A DNA stretch of 64,000 nt from JAJFFW01 sp038534195 (GCA_038534195.1 JBCAXE010000015.1:9694-73693); one strand, 5' to 3'; positions 33,667-42,670 are shown, counted from the stretch's first letter. Numbers and translations: made by a program. The notes: generated by a model not told the origin, from the letters alone.

Positions 33667-34814
33667 GACGCAATCTGTTTGCGCCTCGCGCTGGCGCGTT
33701 CCTTGACGCTTTCAGACTTTAATTGTCCGCAAGCAGCGAAGATATCTCGCCCGCGCGGCGTCCGGATCGGCGACGCGTACCCCGCCCGGTTCACCACATC
33801 CGCAAAGGCTTCAATGCGTTCCCAGCTCGAACATTCGTATGGCGCCTCAGGCCAGGGGTTGAAGGGAATAAGATTAATCTTTGCAGGAATTTTCTTCAGA
33901 AGCCGCACCAGTTCGCGCGCCTCGGCCAGCGAGTCATTGACGCCCTTCAGCATGACATACTCAAACGTGATCCGCCGCGCGTTGGAGACGCCCGGATAGG
34001 TCCGGCACGCTTCCAGTAATTCTTCGATAGGGTATTTGCGGTTTATGGGCACAAGCTCGTCGCGCAAATCATCATTGGTCGCATGAAGGGAGATCGCCAG
34101 CATCGCCGACGTCTCTTCACCGAGGCGCTTCAGCGCCGGCACAACGCCCGATGTGGAAACCGTGATGCGCCGCCGCGACAGGGAAACGCCTTCGCCGTCG
34201 GAAATGACATCAATTGCGGCCGCCACATTATCGAGATTATAAAGCGGCTCGCCCATGCCCATAAAAACGATATTGGACAGACGGCGTTCGCCGCCGTCGC
34301 CGGAGGGCCATTCTTCAAGATCGTCTTTCACCGCCAGCACCTGGGCGACAATCTCACCTGCGGTCAGATTGCGCACAAGGTTTTGCGTACCCGTGTGGCA
34401 AAACGTGCAGTTCAATGTGCAGCCGACCTGGCTTGAAACGCACAGCGCGCCCGCCCGGCCCACATCGGGAATGAAAACGCATTCGGCTTCGATCCCCGGG
34501 GCGAATTTCAGGAGATATTTTCGCGTCCCGTCTTTGGAGATAAGGCGCTCCGTCATTTCCGGGCGGTCGAGCGAATAGAGGTCGGCGAGTTGCGCGCGCA
34601 TCTCCTTGCCGATGTCGGTCATCGCCGCGAAATCGGTGGCCCCGGCGCCGTAAAGCCACCGCCAAAGCTGGTTCGCCCGCATGCGGGCTTTCTTCGGATC
34701 GAGGGCGAACGCATGCGCCATCTCGTCGGTCAGCGCACACCGATCGAGGCCCACAAGGTCCTTGCGCCGCGTCTCTTCACCAAGAGCGCCATGTGTTACA
34801 TCAAGCGTCGCCAT
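33663..34814 (-). CDS. rlmN: dual-specificity rRNA/tRNA methyltransferase RlmN
   Basis: Radical-SAM enzyme that methylates C2 of A2503 in 23S rRNA and A37 of some tRNAs. The 383-residue product has the cluster motif CTLNCTFCHTG (CxxxCxxC), the GMGEPLYN motif, and methylated/resolving Cys candidates in the family positions (ending IFAACGQLK). The first about 110 residues form the RNA-binding N-terminal domain. Divergent from rdgB with an 84-base interval; coupled to arfB downstream. Confidence 0.97.
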   Translation of the reverse strand: MATLDVTHGALGEETRRKDLVGLDRCALTDEMAHAFALDPKKARMRANQLWRWLYGAGATDFAAMTDIGKEMRAQLADLYSLDRPEMTERLISKDGTRKYLLKFAPGIEAECVFIPDVGRAGALCVSSQVGCTLNCTFCHTGTQNLVRNLTAGEIVAQVLAVKDDLEEWPSGDGGERRLSNIVFMGMGEPLYNLDNVAAAIDVISDGEGVSLSRRRITVSTSGVVPALKRLGEETSAMLAISLHATNDDLRDELVPINRKYPIEELLEACRTYPGVSNARRITFEYVMLKGVNDSLAEARELVRLLKKIPAKINLIPFNPWPEAPYECSSWERIEAFADVVNRAGYASPIRTPRGRDIFAACGQLKSESVKERASARRKQIAS

Positions 34815-34898
34815 GTTTCCGCTTCAATCGCCTTCCATTGGGGCTATAAGCAACCGTTCGAACGGACGCAAATTGGTAGAGAACGCTTGGATATCAAG

Positions 34899-35501
34899 AT
34901 GGTGAGAAAGCTCGGCCCGGGAAAGCTGGTCATTGCGAGTCATAATGCGGGCAAAGTGCGCGAGATCGGCGATCTTGTGCGCCCCTATGAGATTGAAGCC
35001 GTCAGCGCGGCGGCCCTTAACCTGGCCGAACCTGAGGAAACCGAAAGCACTTTTGTCGGGAATGCGGCCCTCAAGGCGCGCGCGGCGGCGCATGACTCCG
35101 GGCTGCCGGCGCTGGCCGACGATTCCGGCCTGTGCGTTTCGGCGCTGGATGGCGCGCCCGGCATCTATTCCGCCCGCTGGGCGGGGGAGCCGCGCGATTT
35201 TGGGGTCGCCATGGATAAAGTCCGCGGCGCCCTTGATGAACTGGACACGGAAGATTTCCGCGCGCATTTTGTGTGTGCGCTTTGCCTTGCCTGGCCGGAC
35301 GGTCATGAAGAAACTTTTGAGGGCGCCGTTCACGGCAATCTGCAGTTCCCGCCGCGCGGCCATCTCGGCTTCGGCTATGATCCCATCTTTGTACCGGTCG
35401 GCGACACGCGCACCTTCAGCGAGATCGAACCGGAGGAGAAGCATCGGATTTCCCACCGCGCGCGCGCGTTCAAACGGCTTGTGGAGGCGTGTCTCGCATG
35501 A
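34899..35501 (+). CDS. rdgB: dITP/XTP pyrophosphatase
   Basis: House-cleaning nucleotide pyrophosphatase (HAM1 family) removing dITP and XTP. The 200-residue product has the N-terminal substrate loop VIASHNAGKVREI, ALADDSGLCVSALDGAPG and the C-terminal FGYDPIFVP and HRISHRARAF blocks, all family hallmarks. The ATG at 34899 matches the family N-terminus, although the upstream SD is poor. Its TGA overlaps the start of the metallo-beta-lactamase gene as ATGA, and hemW, its usual downstream partner in Alphaproteobacteria, follows that gene. Confidence 0.96.
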   Translation: MVRKLGPGKLVIASHNAGKVREIGDLVRPYEIEAVSAAALNLAEPEETESTFVGNAALKARAAAHDSGLPALADDSGLCVSALDGAPGIYSARWAGEPRDFGVAMDKVRGALDELDTEDFRAHFVCALCLAWPDGHEETFEGAVHGNLQFPPRGHLGFGYDPIFVPVGDTRTFSEIEPEEKHRISHRARAFKRLVEACLA

Positions 35502-36298
35502 ACAGGCCGCGTATACTTTGCGCCTGCTTCGCCGCAGGTTTTTCAATATTTGTTGGCGCTTTTGCCTGCGCCGCTGATCCTGCGCCGGAGCCCACACTTG
35601 AAAAACTCAACGCTTCGGTCTGGTTGCATAAGAGCTATGAGATCGTGGAACCTTGGGGACCAGTTCTCTCCCACGGGATAATCGTCAAAACCGCTGACGA
35701 CCAATTAGTGCTAATTGATACGGCCTGGAATGATCCCGATACGAACCGCCTTCTCGATCTGATCAGCACGGAATTCGGCGCGCCGCCCGGCGCGGCGATC
35801 GTCACCCATGCGCATAATGACAAAATGGGCGGCGTCGCAGCCCTTCACGCGGCCAATGTTCCCACATTCGCACACGCGCACAGCAACGCCGATGCGCCGG
35901 GGCGCGGCTTGACGCCCGCCAAGTACGATCTCTCCGATTCAAAAGCGAAGAGCGGAAAATCCGCGCTGCTGCTTACCCATAAGAAATTCGCTCCGAAGGA
36001 TGGATCGATAGAACTTTTCTATCCGGGACCGGGCCATTCGCGCGATAACATCGTCGTCTATCATCCCGCCACAAAAACGCTTTTCGCGGGCTGCCTCGTG
36101 CGTCCTGGCGGGGCCAAAAGCCTAGGCAATACGGCCGACGGCGACATTGACGCCTGGGCCGACACAGTGCGGCGCGTCGGCGAACGGTTCCCCGATGCGC
36201 AAACAATTATTCCCAGTCACGGGGCGCCCGGCGGTCGCGAATTACTGACGCACACAATTGCGCTCGCAGAAGCTGAGGCCAAAAAGAAACCGCAATGA
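35498..36298 (+). CDS. subclass B1 metallo-beta-lactamase, NDM-like
   Basis: A 266-residue exported protein with a signal sequence (residues 1-25, ending in ACAADPAP; AFAC is a poor lipobox). It carries all six B1 zinc ligands: His104, His106 and Asp108 in THAHNDKMGG, His180 in FYPGPGHSRDN, Cys199 in FAGCLV and His241 in IIPSHGAPGG. Segments ALHAAN, FYPGPGH, AKSLGN and LTHT resemble NDM-1 and its marine relatives more than IMP or VIM. The family hydrolyses beta-lactams including carbapenems in the periplasm; activity here is inferred. The ATG overlaps the rdgB stop, and its own stop overlaps hemW, so it is an integrated operon member rather than a mobile cassette. Confidence 0.9.
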   Translation: MNRPRILCACFAAGFSIFVGAFACAADPAPEPTLEKLNASVWLHKSYEIVEPWGPVLSHGIIVKTADDQLVLIDTAWNDPDTNRLLDLISTEFGAPPGAAIVTHAHNDKMGGVAALHAANVPTFAHAHSNADAPGRGLTPAKYDLSDSKAKSGKSALLLTHKKFAPKDGSIELFYPGPGHSRDNIVVYHPATKTLFAGCLVRPGGAKSLGNTADGDIDAWADTVRRVGERFPDAQTIIPSHGAPGGRELLTHTIALAEAEAKKKPQ

Positions 36299-37440
36299 AC
36301 GACAACGCCCCTCCGCTCGGCGTTTACGTTCACTGGCCCTATTGCGCGCGCATCTGCCCCTATTGCGATTTCAATGTCTATAAAAACAGAGCAATTGACG
36401 AAGGTGAATGGCGCCGTGCGCTCGAGATCGAGCTCGCCCATTGGCGTAAGCAGAGCGGCGGACGGCGTTTACGCAGTCTCTACTTCGGCGGCGGCACGCC
36501 CTCGCTGGCGCCGGCAGGCGTGATCGAATGCGTTGTCGAGACCTGCGAGGCGCTCTGGGGATTTGAGGATGATGCGGAGATCACTCTGGAAGCCAACCCA
36601 ACCGACGCGGAAATTGGTCTTTTCAAGCGCTTCGAACAAATTGGGATCAATCGCCTGTCTCTCGGAGTTCAATCCCTGAGCGATGATGCGTTGGCATTTC
36701 TTGGCCGCAATCATACCGCCCGTGAAGCACAGCGCGCGCTTGACCGCGCCCTTGCAATCTTCCCCAACAGTTCCTTCGATCTAATCTATGCGCTGCCAGA
36801 CCAAACGTCGGCGCAGTGGGACGCCGAACTGCGCGCTGCGCTCTCTTACAAGCCCCGGCACCTTTCCTTGTACCAACTAACGATCGAGGAAAAAACAGCG
36901 TTTGATCGCGCCGTGTCGCGCGGTGCATGGGCGCCGCCGGACGAGGCTAAGGCGGCTGATTTATTTGATCTCACACAAGCCGTCACAGAGGAAGCGGGCA
37001 TGACCGCCTATGAGATCTCTAATCATGCGGCGCCGGGCGCGCAGTCGAAGCACAACCTCCTCTACTGGCGTCAACATGATTATATTGGGATCGGCCCGGG
37101 CGCGCACGGACGATTGACCCGAGACGATCAACGGATTGCGATAGAAAATATCCGTGCGCCTGGCGATTTTCTAAGTCACGTTTTCCAAACCGGTAACGGC
37201 GCCCTACAAACCGAGGCGCTCGGCGGAGAAGCGCGGGCGGCAGAGCGCTTATCAATGGGGCTGCGCCTGCGCGAAGGCTGTGTGATCGACGACGGTCTCG
37301 CGACGGTCTTGGATGAAAAGAAAGAGCACTTAACAGCGCTTAAAAGCGAAGGCCTCGTGCACGTTTCCGCCGGCAGGATTGTCGCAAGTGACGCCGGGCG
37401 GCGCGTTTTGAATTCCGTGGTTGCTTATCTACTGACCTGA
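36295..37440 (+). CDS. hemW: haem chaperone / radical-SAM protein HemW
   Basis: A 381-residue radical-SAM family protein related to coproporphyrinogen dehydrogenase but thought to act as a haem chaperone. The cluster motif CARICPYC (CxxxCxxC), followed by DFN, is of the HemW type, and SLYFGGGTPSL and GVQSLSDD are conserved. A HemN-type C-terminal domain (about 300-381) is present. Start overlaps the preceding beta-lactamase stop (ATGA). Its end overlaps the convergent secreted-protein gene by 12 bases. Confidence 0.95.
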   Translation: MNDNAPPLGVYVHWPYCARICPYCDFNVYKNRAIDEGEWRRALEIELAHWRKQSGGRRLRSLYFGGGTPSLAPAGVIECVVETCEALWGFEDDAEITLEANPTDAEIGLFKRFEQIGINRLSLGVQSLSDDALAFLGRNHTAREAQRALDRALAIFPNSSFDLIYALPDQTSAQWDAELRAALSYKPRHLSLYQLTIEEKTAFDRAVSRGAWAPPDEAKAADLFDLTQAVTEEAGMTAYEISNHAAPGAQSKHNLLYWRQHDYIGIGPGAHGRLTRDDQRIAIENIRAPGDFLSHVFQTGNGALQTEALGGEARAAERLSMGLRLREGCVIDDGLATVLDEKKEHLTALKSEGLVHVSAGRIVASDAGRRVLNSVVAYLLT

Positions 37441-38145
37441 GGCAGCGGCGGGCGCAGACACCTCCACCCGCTCAAAATCGCTGTATTCGGTGGTGGTTTT
37501 CGAGGCGAACGATTTGAACACCGCTTTGCCGGACGCCGCCGATTGCGAAAAACGCAAAAGCACGGCGCCGTCCGCGGTCGGCGCGTAATCCTGTACCTGG
37601 CTGAAGGTTTCTAGCTTCGCGACCGGGGCGGGCTTGAAGGGCTTGTCCGCTGTCAGCCGCACGCGTTCCAGAAAAGCGCCGGCTTTGTTCACGGTGACTT
37701 CCATGCGAATTGCTTCTCGCATCTTTTTCGGCATGTCTTCGCTCACAAGCGGAACGAGATAGGTTGCTTTTTCATCATCAACGTTGAGGAGGGTCGCGGT
37801 CTTAAAGTCTACATTCAGCTTGTCGTAGACGAGCATGTCGTCACTGTTCTCGCCCTTCTGAATTGATTTCAGCGCTTTTTTCTCTTCCTTTGAGAGCGCG
37901 TTAAGGGCGGGTTCCAAAAGCGTCCACTGCGCGCCTTTTTCGCGTCTCGGGTCATAACGCAGCTTATAGGCGCGCGGCGTTTCCTCGCTTTTATCCGTGT
38001 AGGTCATAGTGAACGCCCACCGGATCGCCGCCTGCGTCTTTGCTTTTTCAAGCGCCGTGGTTACAGCAGTCTCTGCGATATCATCAGCGGCGGACGGCGC
38101 GGCGACAATAATGGCAAAGACAAGAGCGAGAACCGTCGATCGCAT
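37429..38145 (-). CDS. secreted hypothetical protein
   Basis: A 238-residue periplasmic-type protein: MRSTVLALVFAIIVAAPSAA is a signal peptide, and the mature part is rich in alternating strand-like segments (IRWAFTMTY, YKLRYDPRREKG, IRMEVTVNKAGAFLERVRL) that could form a half-barrel like LolA/RseB, though no specific motif proves it. I do not recognise the family. It follows lpoA by 39 bases on the same strand and could be co-transcribed. Confidence 0.65.
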   Translation of the reverse strand: MRSTVLALVFAIIVAAPSAADDIAETAVTTALEKAKTQAAIRWAFTMTYTDKSEETPRAYKLRYDPRREKGAQWTLLEPALNALSKEEKKALKSIQKGENSDDMLVYDKLNVDFKTATLLNVDDEKATYLVPLVSEDMPKKMREAIRMEVTVNKAGAFLERVRLTADKPFKPAPVAKLETFSQVQDYAPTADGAVLLRFSQSAASGKAVFKSFASKTTTEYSDFERVEVSAPAAASGQ

Positions 38146-38184
38146 AAGATTACTCCGTACAAATGTGATACGAAATTCTGCGTC

Positions 38185-39537
38185 TTAGTATCGGACAGCA
38201 AAGCTTCGCGGCGCCGGATCGATCACTGTGATACCGCCAGGCTGAATTTCCAGGATCGCAAGCCCCCGCTCAATCGATCCGTCGGCGCGCAAACGAAAAA
38301 GACCGTCTGCGCCGAAATATCCGTTCGCATCGGTAATGAGCCGCTCATCAAAACGGTTGCGGCTGGTGTTCTGCGCAAGGCGCGCAGCAAGCAGCGTCGC
38401 ATCATAACTGAGCGAGGCGAGCCGCGGCGGCGCTTCGCCAAAGGTCGCCGTGAAGCGCTCTTTAAATGCGCTGGTGATTTCAGGATCCGGCCCTGCAAAC
38501 CATCCACCGCGCAAGGCGGGCTCACGCGTCAGGCGCGGATTGTTCCAGGCCGACACGCCGAGCAGTTTGATGCGGTTGATATTGACATTGTAATAGGGAA
38601 GGAGCGGAGCCAAAGCGCGCAGCAATGTGCCTTGTTCCGGCATCAAGACGGCTTGATAACCTTGCGTAGACCCGCCCGCAGCGCCTGACGCCGCCGGATT
38701 GTTCGGGTCGTATCCGTGACGCAATTCGGGCGGAATAATTTCCTTCGAATAGCGAGCCAGTCTTTTGGCTGGCGCAAGCATTTCATCAGGATTTTGAATA
38801 TAACGTTCTTCGTGCACAAGCGTGCCGCCGCGCACGTAAATCTCTTCAGCAAAAGAAGCGGAGACGCGCTCGCCATAGGTCGTGGCCGGCGCCAGAAGTC
38901 CGAACCGGGATAATCCGTTTAGAACCGCATAGTCGGTCACGCGTGCAATTTCGATTTCCGGCGGAAAACTCAAAAGATAAACGCCGTCGCCGCCGGATTT
39001 TACGTCCGATGAAAAGGCGATGACCGGCGCACCCGCGGCGCGCGCAACGGGCGCCACCGCGTCGACGGATTCTGAAAACAACGGACCCAGAATAATTTCT
39101 GCCCCGTCCGCTAACGCCGACCGCGCCGCCGCCGCCGCTCCGTCCGGCGTGCCTTTGGTGTCTTTCGGGATCAGCAAAAACTGCTCATCGCCCGCTTCGA
39201 ACGCCGCCATTTGCGAGGCGTCGAACATCGCTGACGCGACGCGCTGCACGGCTTCCGCCTCCGCTGTGAAGGGTAGAAGCAAACCGACGCGAACGGGCTT
39301 GCCCTGTTCCATGTGCAGTGGATCGATAAAGCCGCGGCGATCATATCGGCGGGCTTCCTCGAACTCGCCGTCAGCGGGGGGCGGCGGCGTTTGTTCAACG
39401 ATGGGCTCCTGACGGTCGGCGATCACCGGACCGCGCGGCGCCGGATCGGATGCGCAGGCCGCCAGCGCTATAACGCCTAGCACGGCCAGAATTCGCCCCA
39501 GATTTCGTTCTAGTGAGAAACCCCTTACTACCCGCAT
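38185..39537 (-). CDS. LpoA-like penicillin-binding protein activator lipoprotein
   Basis: A 450-residue outer-membrane lipoprotein candidate with a signal ending in the lipobox IALAACAS, a Pro-rich linker, then a periplasmic-binding-protein-like domain (about 75-440, with VRVGLLLPFTAEAEAVQR and ILGPLFSESVDAV). This C-terminal half matches LpoA; the TPR-like N-terminal half of E. coli LpoA is missing, as is usual in Alphaproteobacteria. It may activate class A PBPs. The ATG at 39537 has GAGGG 8 bases upstream; a frame opening 108 bases earlier is unlikely. Divergent from rsmI, the conserved lpoA/rsmI arrangement. Confidence 0.87.
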   Translation of the reverse strand: MRVVRGFSLERNLGRILAVLGVIALAACASDPAPRGPVIADRQEPIVEQTPPPPADGEFEEARRYDRRGFIDPLHMEQGKPVRVGLLLPFTAEAEAVQRVASAMFDASQMAAFEAGDEQFLLIPKDTKGTPDGAAAAARSALADGAEIILGPLFSESVDAVAPVARAAGAPVIAFSSDVKSGGDGVYLLSFPPEIEIARVTDYAVLNGLSRFGLLAPATTYGERVSASFAEEIYVRGGTLVHEERYIQNPDEMLAPAKRLARYSKEIIPPELRHGYDPNNPAASGAAGGSTQGYQAVLMPEQGTLLRALAPLLPYYNVNINRIKLLGVSAWNNPRLTREPALRGGWFAGPDPEITSAFKERFTATFGEAPPRLASLSYDATLLAARLAQNTSRNRFDERLITDANGYFGADGLFRLRADGSIERGLAILEIQPGGITVIDPAPRSFAVRY

Positions 39538-39674
39538 ATGATCATCCCTCAAAAAAGCCTGCCGAAGGCCGCGCTGTCGCGGCCTTGTTATTGATATCCT
39601 TGCCACCATTTGCGGTAAACAAACCGTAAATAGACGTCTTCTCACTCGCTCCGAAATGATTGTACCAGAGTTTC

Positions 39675-40508
39675 ATGACGCTAGAACCCGGCCTTTATGT
39701 GACAGCGACGCCCATCGGCAATCTCAAAGACATCACTTTTCGCGCTGTCGACGCGCTCAAGGCCGCCGATCTCATCCTGTGTGAGGACACCCGTCAAACG
39801 CAGAAGCTCTGCCGAGCCTACGGCGTGAAGACCGCCCTGCAACCGTATCACGATCATAACGGCGCCCGCGTTCGCCCCGAGATTTTGGCGAAATTGGAGG
39901 ACGGCGCGGCGATTTGCCTGGTGTCGGATGCTGGCACGCCGCTGATCTCCGATCCGGGTTACAAACTCGTAAGGGAGGCGCGGGACCGCGGAATTCCTGT
40001 GTTTTCCTTGCCGGGGCCGTCCGCCGGGATCGCAGCGCTCGCTTGCGCCGGCGCACCCTCAGACCAGTTTTTCTTCGCTGGCTTTCCGCCAGCCAAAAAA
40101 CTAGCGCGCGACAATTTTTTGGCTGCTCTGGCCGATTTGAATGCGACGCTCCTTTTCTACGAGACGGGCCCTCGGCTCGCCGACAGTCTCGCCGCGATGA
40201 AAGCGGCCTATGGCGATCGAAAGGCGGCCGTCGCCCGTGAATTAACAAAGCTGCACGAAGAAGTCGTCGAAGGCTCGCTTTCATCCCTGGCGGAGCGCTA
40301 CCGAGACGGGACGGCCAAGGGGGAAATCGTGGTCATCGTGCATCCGCCGACAGCCGCTGCGGCGTCGCAGGAGGATTTGGAAGAATTTCTCAAGTCAGCG
40401 CTAACGCGCCTAAGCGTAAAAGATGCAGCGGCGGCCGCCGCCGAGACCCTCGGCGCGCCGAAAAAACGCGCCTACGAAATGGCGCTCCAACTCAAAGATC
40501 GAGCTTGA
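39675..40508 (+). CDS. rsmI: 16S rRNA (cytidine-1402-2'-O)-methyltransferase
   Basis: Methylates the ribose of C1402 in 16S rRNA. The 277-residue product has the tetrapyrrole-methylase-type SAM fold with LYVTATPIGNLKDITFRA, CEDTRQTQKL, VSDAGTPLISDPGY and SLPGPSAGIAAL, which are RsmI signatures. The ATG at 39675 is chosen by alignment to the family N-terminus; a TTG lies 15 bases earlier. The stop overlaps the start region of yraN. Gene order rsmI-yraN-BON-gshB is widely kept. Confidence 0.96.
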   Translation: MTLEPGLYVTATPIGNLKDITFRAVDALKAADLILCEDTRQTQKLCRAYGVKTALQPYHDHNGARVRPEILAKLEDGAAICLVSDAGTPLISDPGYKLVREARDRGIPVFSLPGPSAGIAALACAGAPSDQFFFAGFPPAKKLARDNFLAALADLNATLLFYETGPRLADSLAAMKAAYGDRKAAVARELTKLHEEVVEGSLSSLAERYRDGTAKGEIVVIVHPPTAAAASQEDLEEFLKSALTRLSVKDAAAAAAETLGAPKKRAYEMALQLKDRA

Positions 40509-40516
40509 CGGCCCCG

Positions 40517-40900
40517 ATGAAACCGAAGAGCCGCGATCAGAACCGCAAGCGACAAGCCGCGGAAAAGCGCGGGCGGCGCGCAGAACTCATTGCGGCGGCG
40601 CACGTCTCGCTGAGAGGATATCAACTGCTTGCCCGGCGCTATAAGACTGGCGCCGGCGAGATCGATTTGATTGCAAAACGAAATGACACCCTTGCATTTA
40701 TGGAGGTAAAAGCCCGCGAAACCGTCGACCTCTCAATCGACGCCGTGACGCCGACCGCACGCCGGCGCATAGAACGGGCCGGGCGGGTGTTTCTCTCCAA
40801 AAACCCGTCCTATGCGGAATTCGGCGTTCGCTACGACATCATCGCGGTCAAGGGCCTAAGCGTTCATTGGCTCCGCGATGCGTGGCGTGAAAACGAATAG
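40517..40900 (+). CDS. yraN: YraN family (UPF0102) nuclease-like protein
   Basis: A 127-residue protein of the UPF0102 family with an endonuclease-like fold: RAELIAAAHVSLRGYQLLARR, then GEIDLIAKRND and FMEVKARE supply the E..D..ExK residues of a PD-(D/E)xK core. Biochemical role is not established; RNA or DNA cleavage is suggested by the fold. The ATG at 40517 is used; a TTG at 40505 would overlap the rsmI stop as TTGA and is a real alternative. Next to rsmI as in most Proteobacteria. Confidence 0.92.
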   Translation: MKPKSRDQNRKRQAAEKRGRRAELIAAAHVSLRGYQLLARRYKTGAGEIDLIAKRNDTLAFMEVKARETVDLSIDAVTPTARRRIERAGRVFLSKNPSYAEFGVRYDIIAVKGLSVHWLRDAWRENE

Positions 40901-40997
40901 GCCACCACGCCCTTCGCGAATCCGCTTTGCATCGACGCCGAACCGCGCCATGAAACGGTAACGACTGGGGTCGCTTCGTAGCCGAGGAGACAAAACC

Positions 40998-41558
40998 ATG
41001 AACGGCGCTCTATTACGCATCACCGGATTACTTTTCGCTTTGTCAGCGCTTGGCGCATGCGCCTCCAGCAAAACCATGGGCGCCAGTCTCGACGACTTCA
41101 GCGCGGCGCAAACTGTGCGCACTAAACTCTTCGCCGATCGCAGTCACGACTATTCGGATGTGGATATCACGCTTTATGAGGGCCGGCTCATGCTCACCGG
41201 CACCATGCGCTCCGAAGATGGGCGCAAGAAGCTCATCGCCAATGCGTGGAAAGCGGAAAATGTCCGCCAGGTGATCGACCAGATTTTTGTGGGCGACAAA
41301 ACCCCCCGCGGACAAGGGTTCGCCGACAGCCGCATAGACCAGGCGATCAACGCGAAATTGCTGACCGACCGCGGCGTTAATAGCGCCGATTATCATATCG
41401 CTGTTTCCAGAGGCGTCGTATATGTTCTGGGTGTGGCGCGTGACGAGATCGCATTGGACCGCGCCTTGAACCACGCCCGGTCAACCTCGGGCGTCAAACA
41501 GGTCGTGAGTCATGTCATCTATAAGGACGATCCCCAGCGCCAGGCGATCCGCTACTAA
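40998..41558 (+). CDS. BON-domain lipoprotein, DolP-like
   Basis: A 186-residue lipoprotein: signal peptide ending in the lipobox ALGAC (Cys21), then two BON domains (about residues 35-100 and 110-180; DYSDVDITLYEGRLMLTG and YHIAVSRGVVYVLG are the repeated cores). The double-BON layout and position after yraN match DolP (YraP), which supports outer-membrane integrity and BAM function. GAGGAG lies 10 bases before the ATG. Followed by gshB after 36 bases. Confidence 0.92.
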   Translation: MNGALLRITGLLFALSALGACASSKTMGASLDDFSAAQTVRTKLFADRSHDYSDVDITLYEGRLMLTGTMRSEDGRKKLIANAWKAENVRQVIDQIFVGDKTPRGQGFADSRIDQAINAKLLTDRGVNSADYHIAVSRGVVYVLGVARDEIALDRALNHARSTSGVKQVVSHVIYKDDPQRQAIRY

Positions 41559-41594
41559 CAAGCGTCCCGCACGCGGGGGAAAAGGCGGGCGCTT

Positions 41595-42545
41595 ATGGCG
41601 CTGAAAATCGCCATCCAGATGGACCCCATCGAAAGCGTAAATGTCGATGCGGATACGAGCTTCGACATGGCGCTCGAAGCGTTTACGCGCGGTCATGAGA
41701 TTTGGGTGTATCACCCTGATCGGCTGAAACTCTTAAGCGGGCGGGTTAGCGCAGGCGCCCAAAAGGTCAAGCACCTCCAACGTAAACAGGGCGATCATGT
41801 GAGGCTCGAGCCATTCGCCGCGCTCGACTTGCATGAAATGGACGTGGTGCTGATCCGTCAGGATCCGCCGTTTAACATGGCCTATATTACGGCGGCGCAA
41901 ATCCTGGAGCGGCTGCAACCGGACGTTCTCGTCCTTAACGATCCAAAATCCATCCGCGATGCGCCTGAGAAATTATTTGTCACCGACTTCGCCGATCTGA
42001 CGCCGCCCACATTGATCACCCGCGACCTAGAGGCGATGCGCGCCTTTCGCGAAGAGTACAAAGACATCATTCTCAAGCCGCTTTACGGCAATGGCGGCGC
42101 CGGCGTCTTTCGCATCAAACCGGATGACGCAAATTTTAACGCGCTCCTTGAAATGTTCGATGAGACGTTCGACGAGCCGTCGATCATGCAGCAATTCCTG
42201 CCCGACGTGAGCGCAGGCGATAAGAGAATTATCCTGCTCGACGGCGAAGCGGTCGGCGCCATAAACCGCATCCCTGCGAAAGGCGAGACGCGCTCAAACA
42301 TGCATGTGGGCGGCCGCGCCGAAGGCGTTGAAATGTCTGCACGCGATCAGGAAATCTGCGATCGCATCGGGCCTATTCTGTCAGAACGCGGATTGATTTT
42401 CGTCGGGATTGACGTGATCGGCGACTATCTCACTGAAATCAATGTTACTTCGCCAACGGGCGTGCAGGAAGTGCGCCGTTTCGGTGGCGCTGACATATCC
42501 GCGTTATTCCTCGACTGGATCGAGGGACGCATTCAAACGCGTTGA
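41595..42545 (+). CDS. gshB: glutathione synthetase
   Basis: ATP-grasp ligase joining gamma-glutamylcysteine and glycine. The 316-residue product begins LKIAIQMDPIESVN, typical of prokaryotic GshB, and shows the ATP-grasp elements DIILKPLYGNGGAGVFRI, the GDKRIILLDGEAVGAINR strand and EINVTSPTGVQEV metal site. Length is standard. It closes the rsmI-yraN-BON-gshB run. A PHO-box-like region and phoX follow. Confidence 0.97.
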   Translation: MALKIAIQMDPIESVNVDADTSFDMALEAFTRGHEIWVYHPDRLKLLSGRVSAGAQKVKHLQRKQGDHVRLEPFAALDLHEMDVVLIRQDPPFNMAYITAAQILERLQPDVLVLNDPKSIRDAPEKLFVTDFADLTPPTLITRDLEAMRAFREEYKDIILKPLYGNGGAGVFRIKPDDANFNALLEMFDETFDEPSIMQQFLPDVSAGDKRIILLDGEAVGAINRIPAKGETRSNMHVGGRAEGVEMSARDQEICDRIGPILSERGLIFVGIDVIGDYLTEINVTSPTGVQEVRRFGGADISALFLDWIEGRIQTR

Positions 42546-42591
42546 TCAGTTTTCCACAGTACTTGAACAGCCTACGGACGGCTTTACATAA

Positions 42592-42620
42592 CTGACATGT
42601 TTCTGAAGCGGAAGTGACAC
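42592..42620 (+). promoter_or_regulatory. PHO-box-like tandem repeats upstream of phoX
   Basis: CTGACAT (42592-42598), CTGAAGC (42603-42609) and GTGACAC (42614-42620) recur every 11 bases, the spacing and half-site form (CTGTCAY) of PhoB boxes. They lie 50-80 bases before the phoX start, where PhoB would replace a -35 element. phosphate control of phoX is well known in other bacteria. Confidence 0.5.
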
Positions 42621-42670
42621 CAAGCTCTGTTAGCGAAATCCTATTGCTAAAATCATACGGAGCTTCACTG

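Noticed and set aside
35498..35572. Lipoprotein anchoring of the beta-lactamase as in NDM-1
   Set aside because: The Cys near the signal end sits in AFAC, a poor lipobox; cleavage by ordinary signal peptidase after ACA is at least as likely, so anchoring is not claimed.
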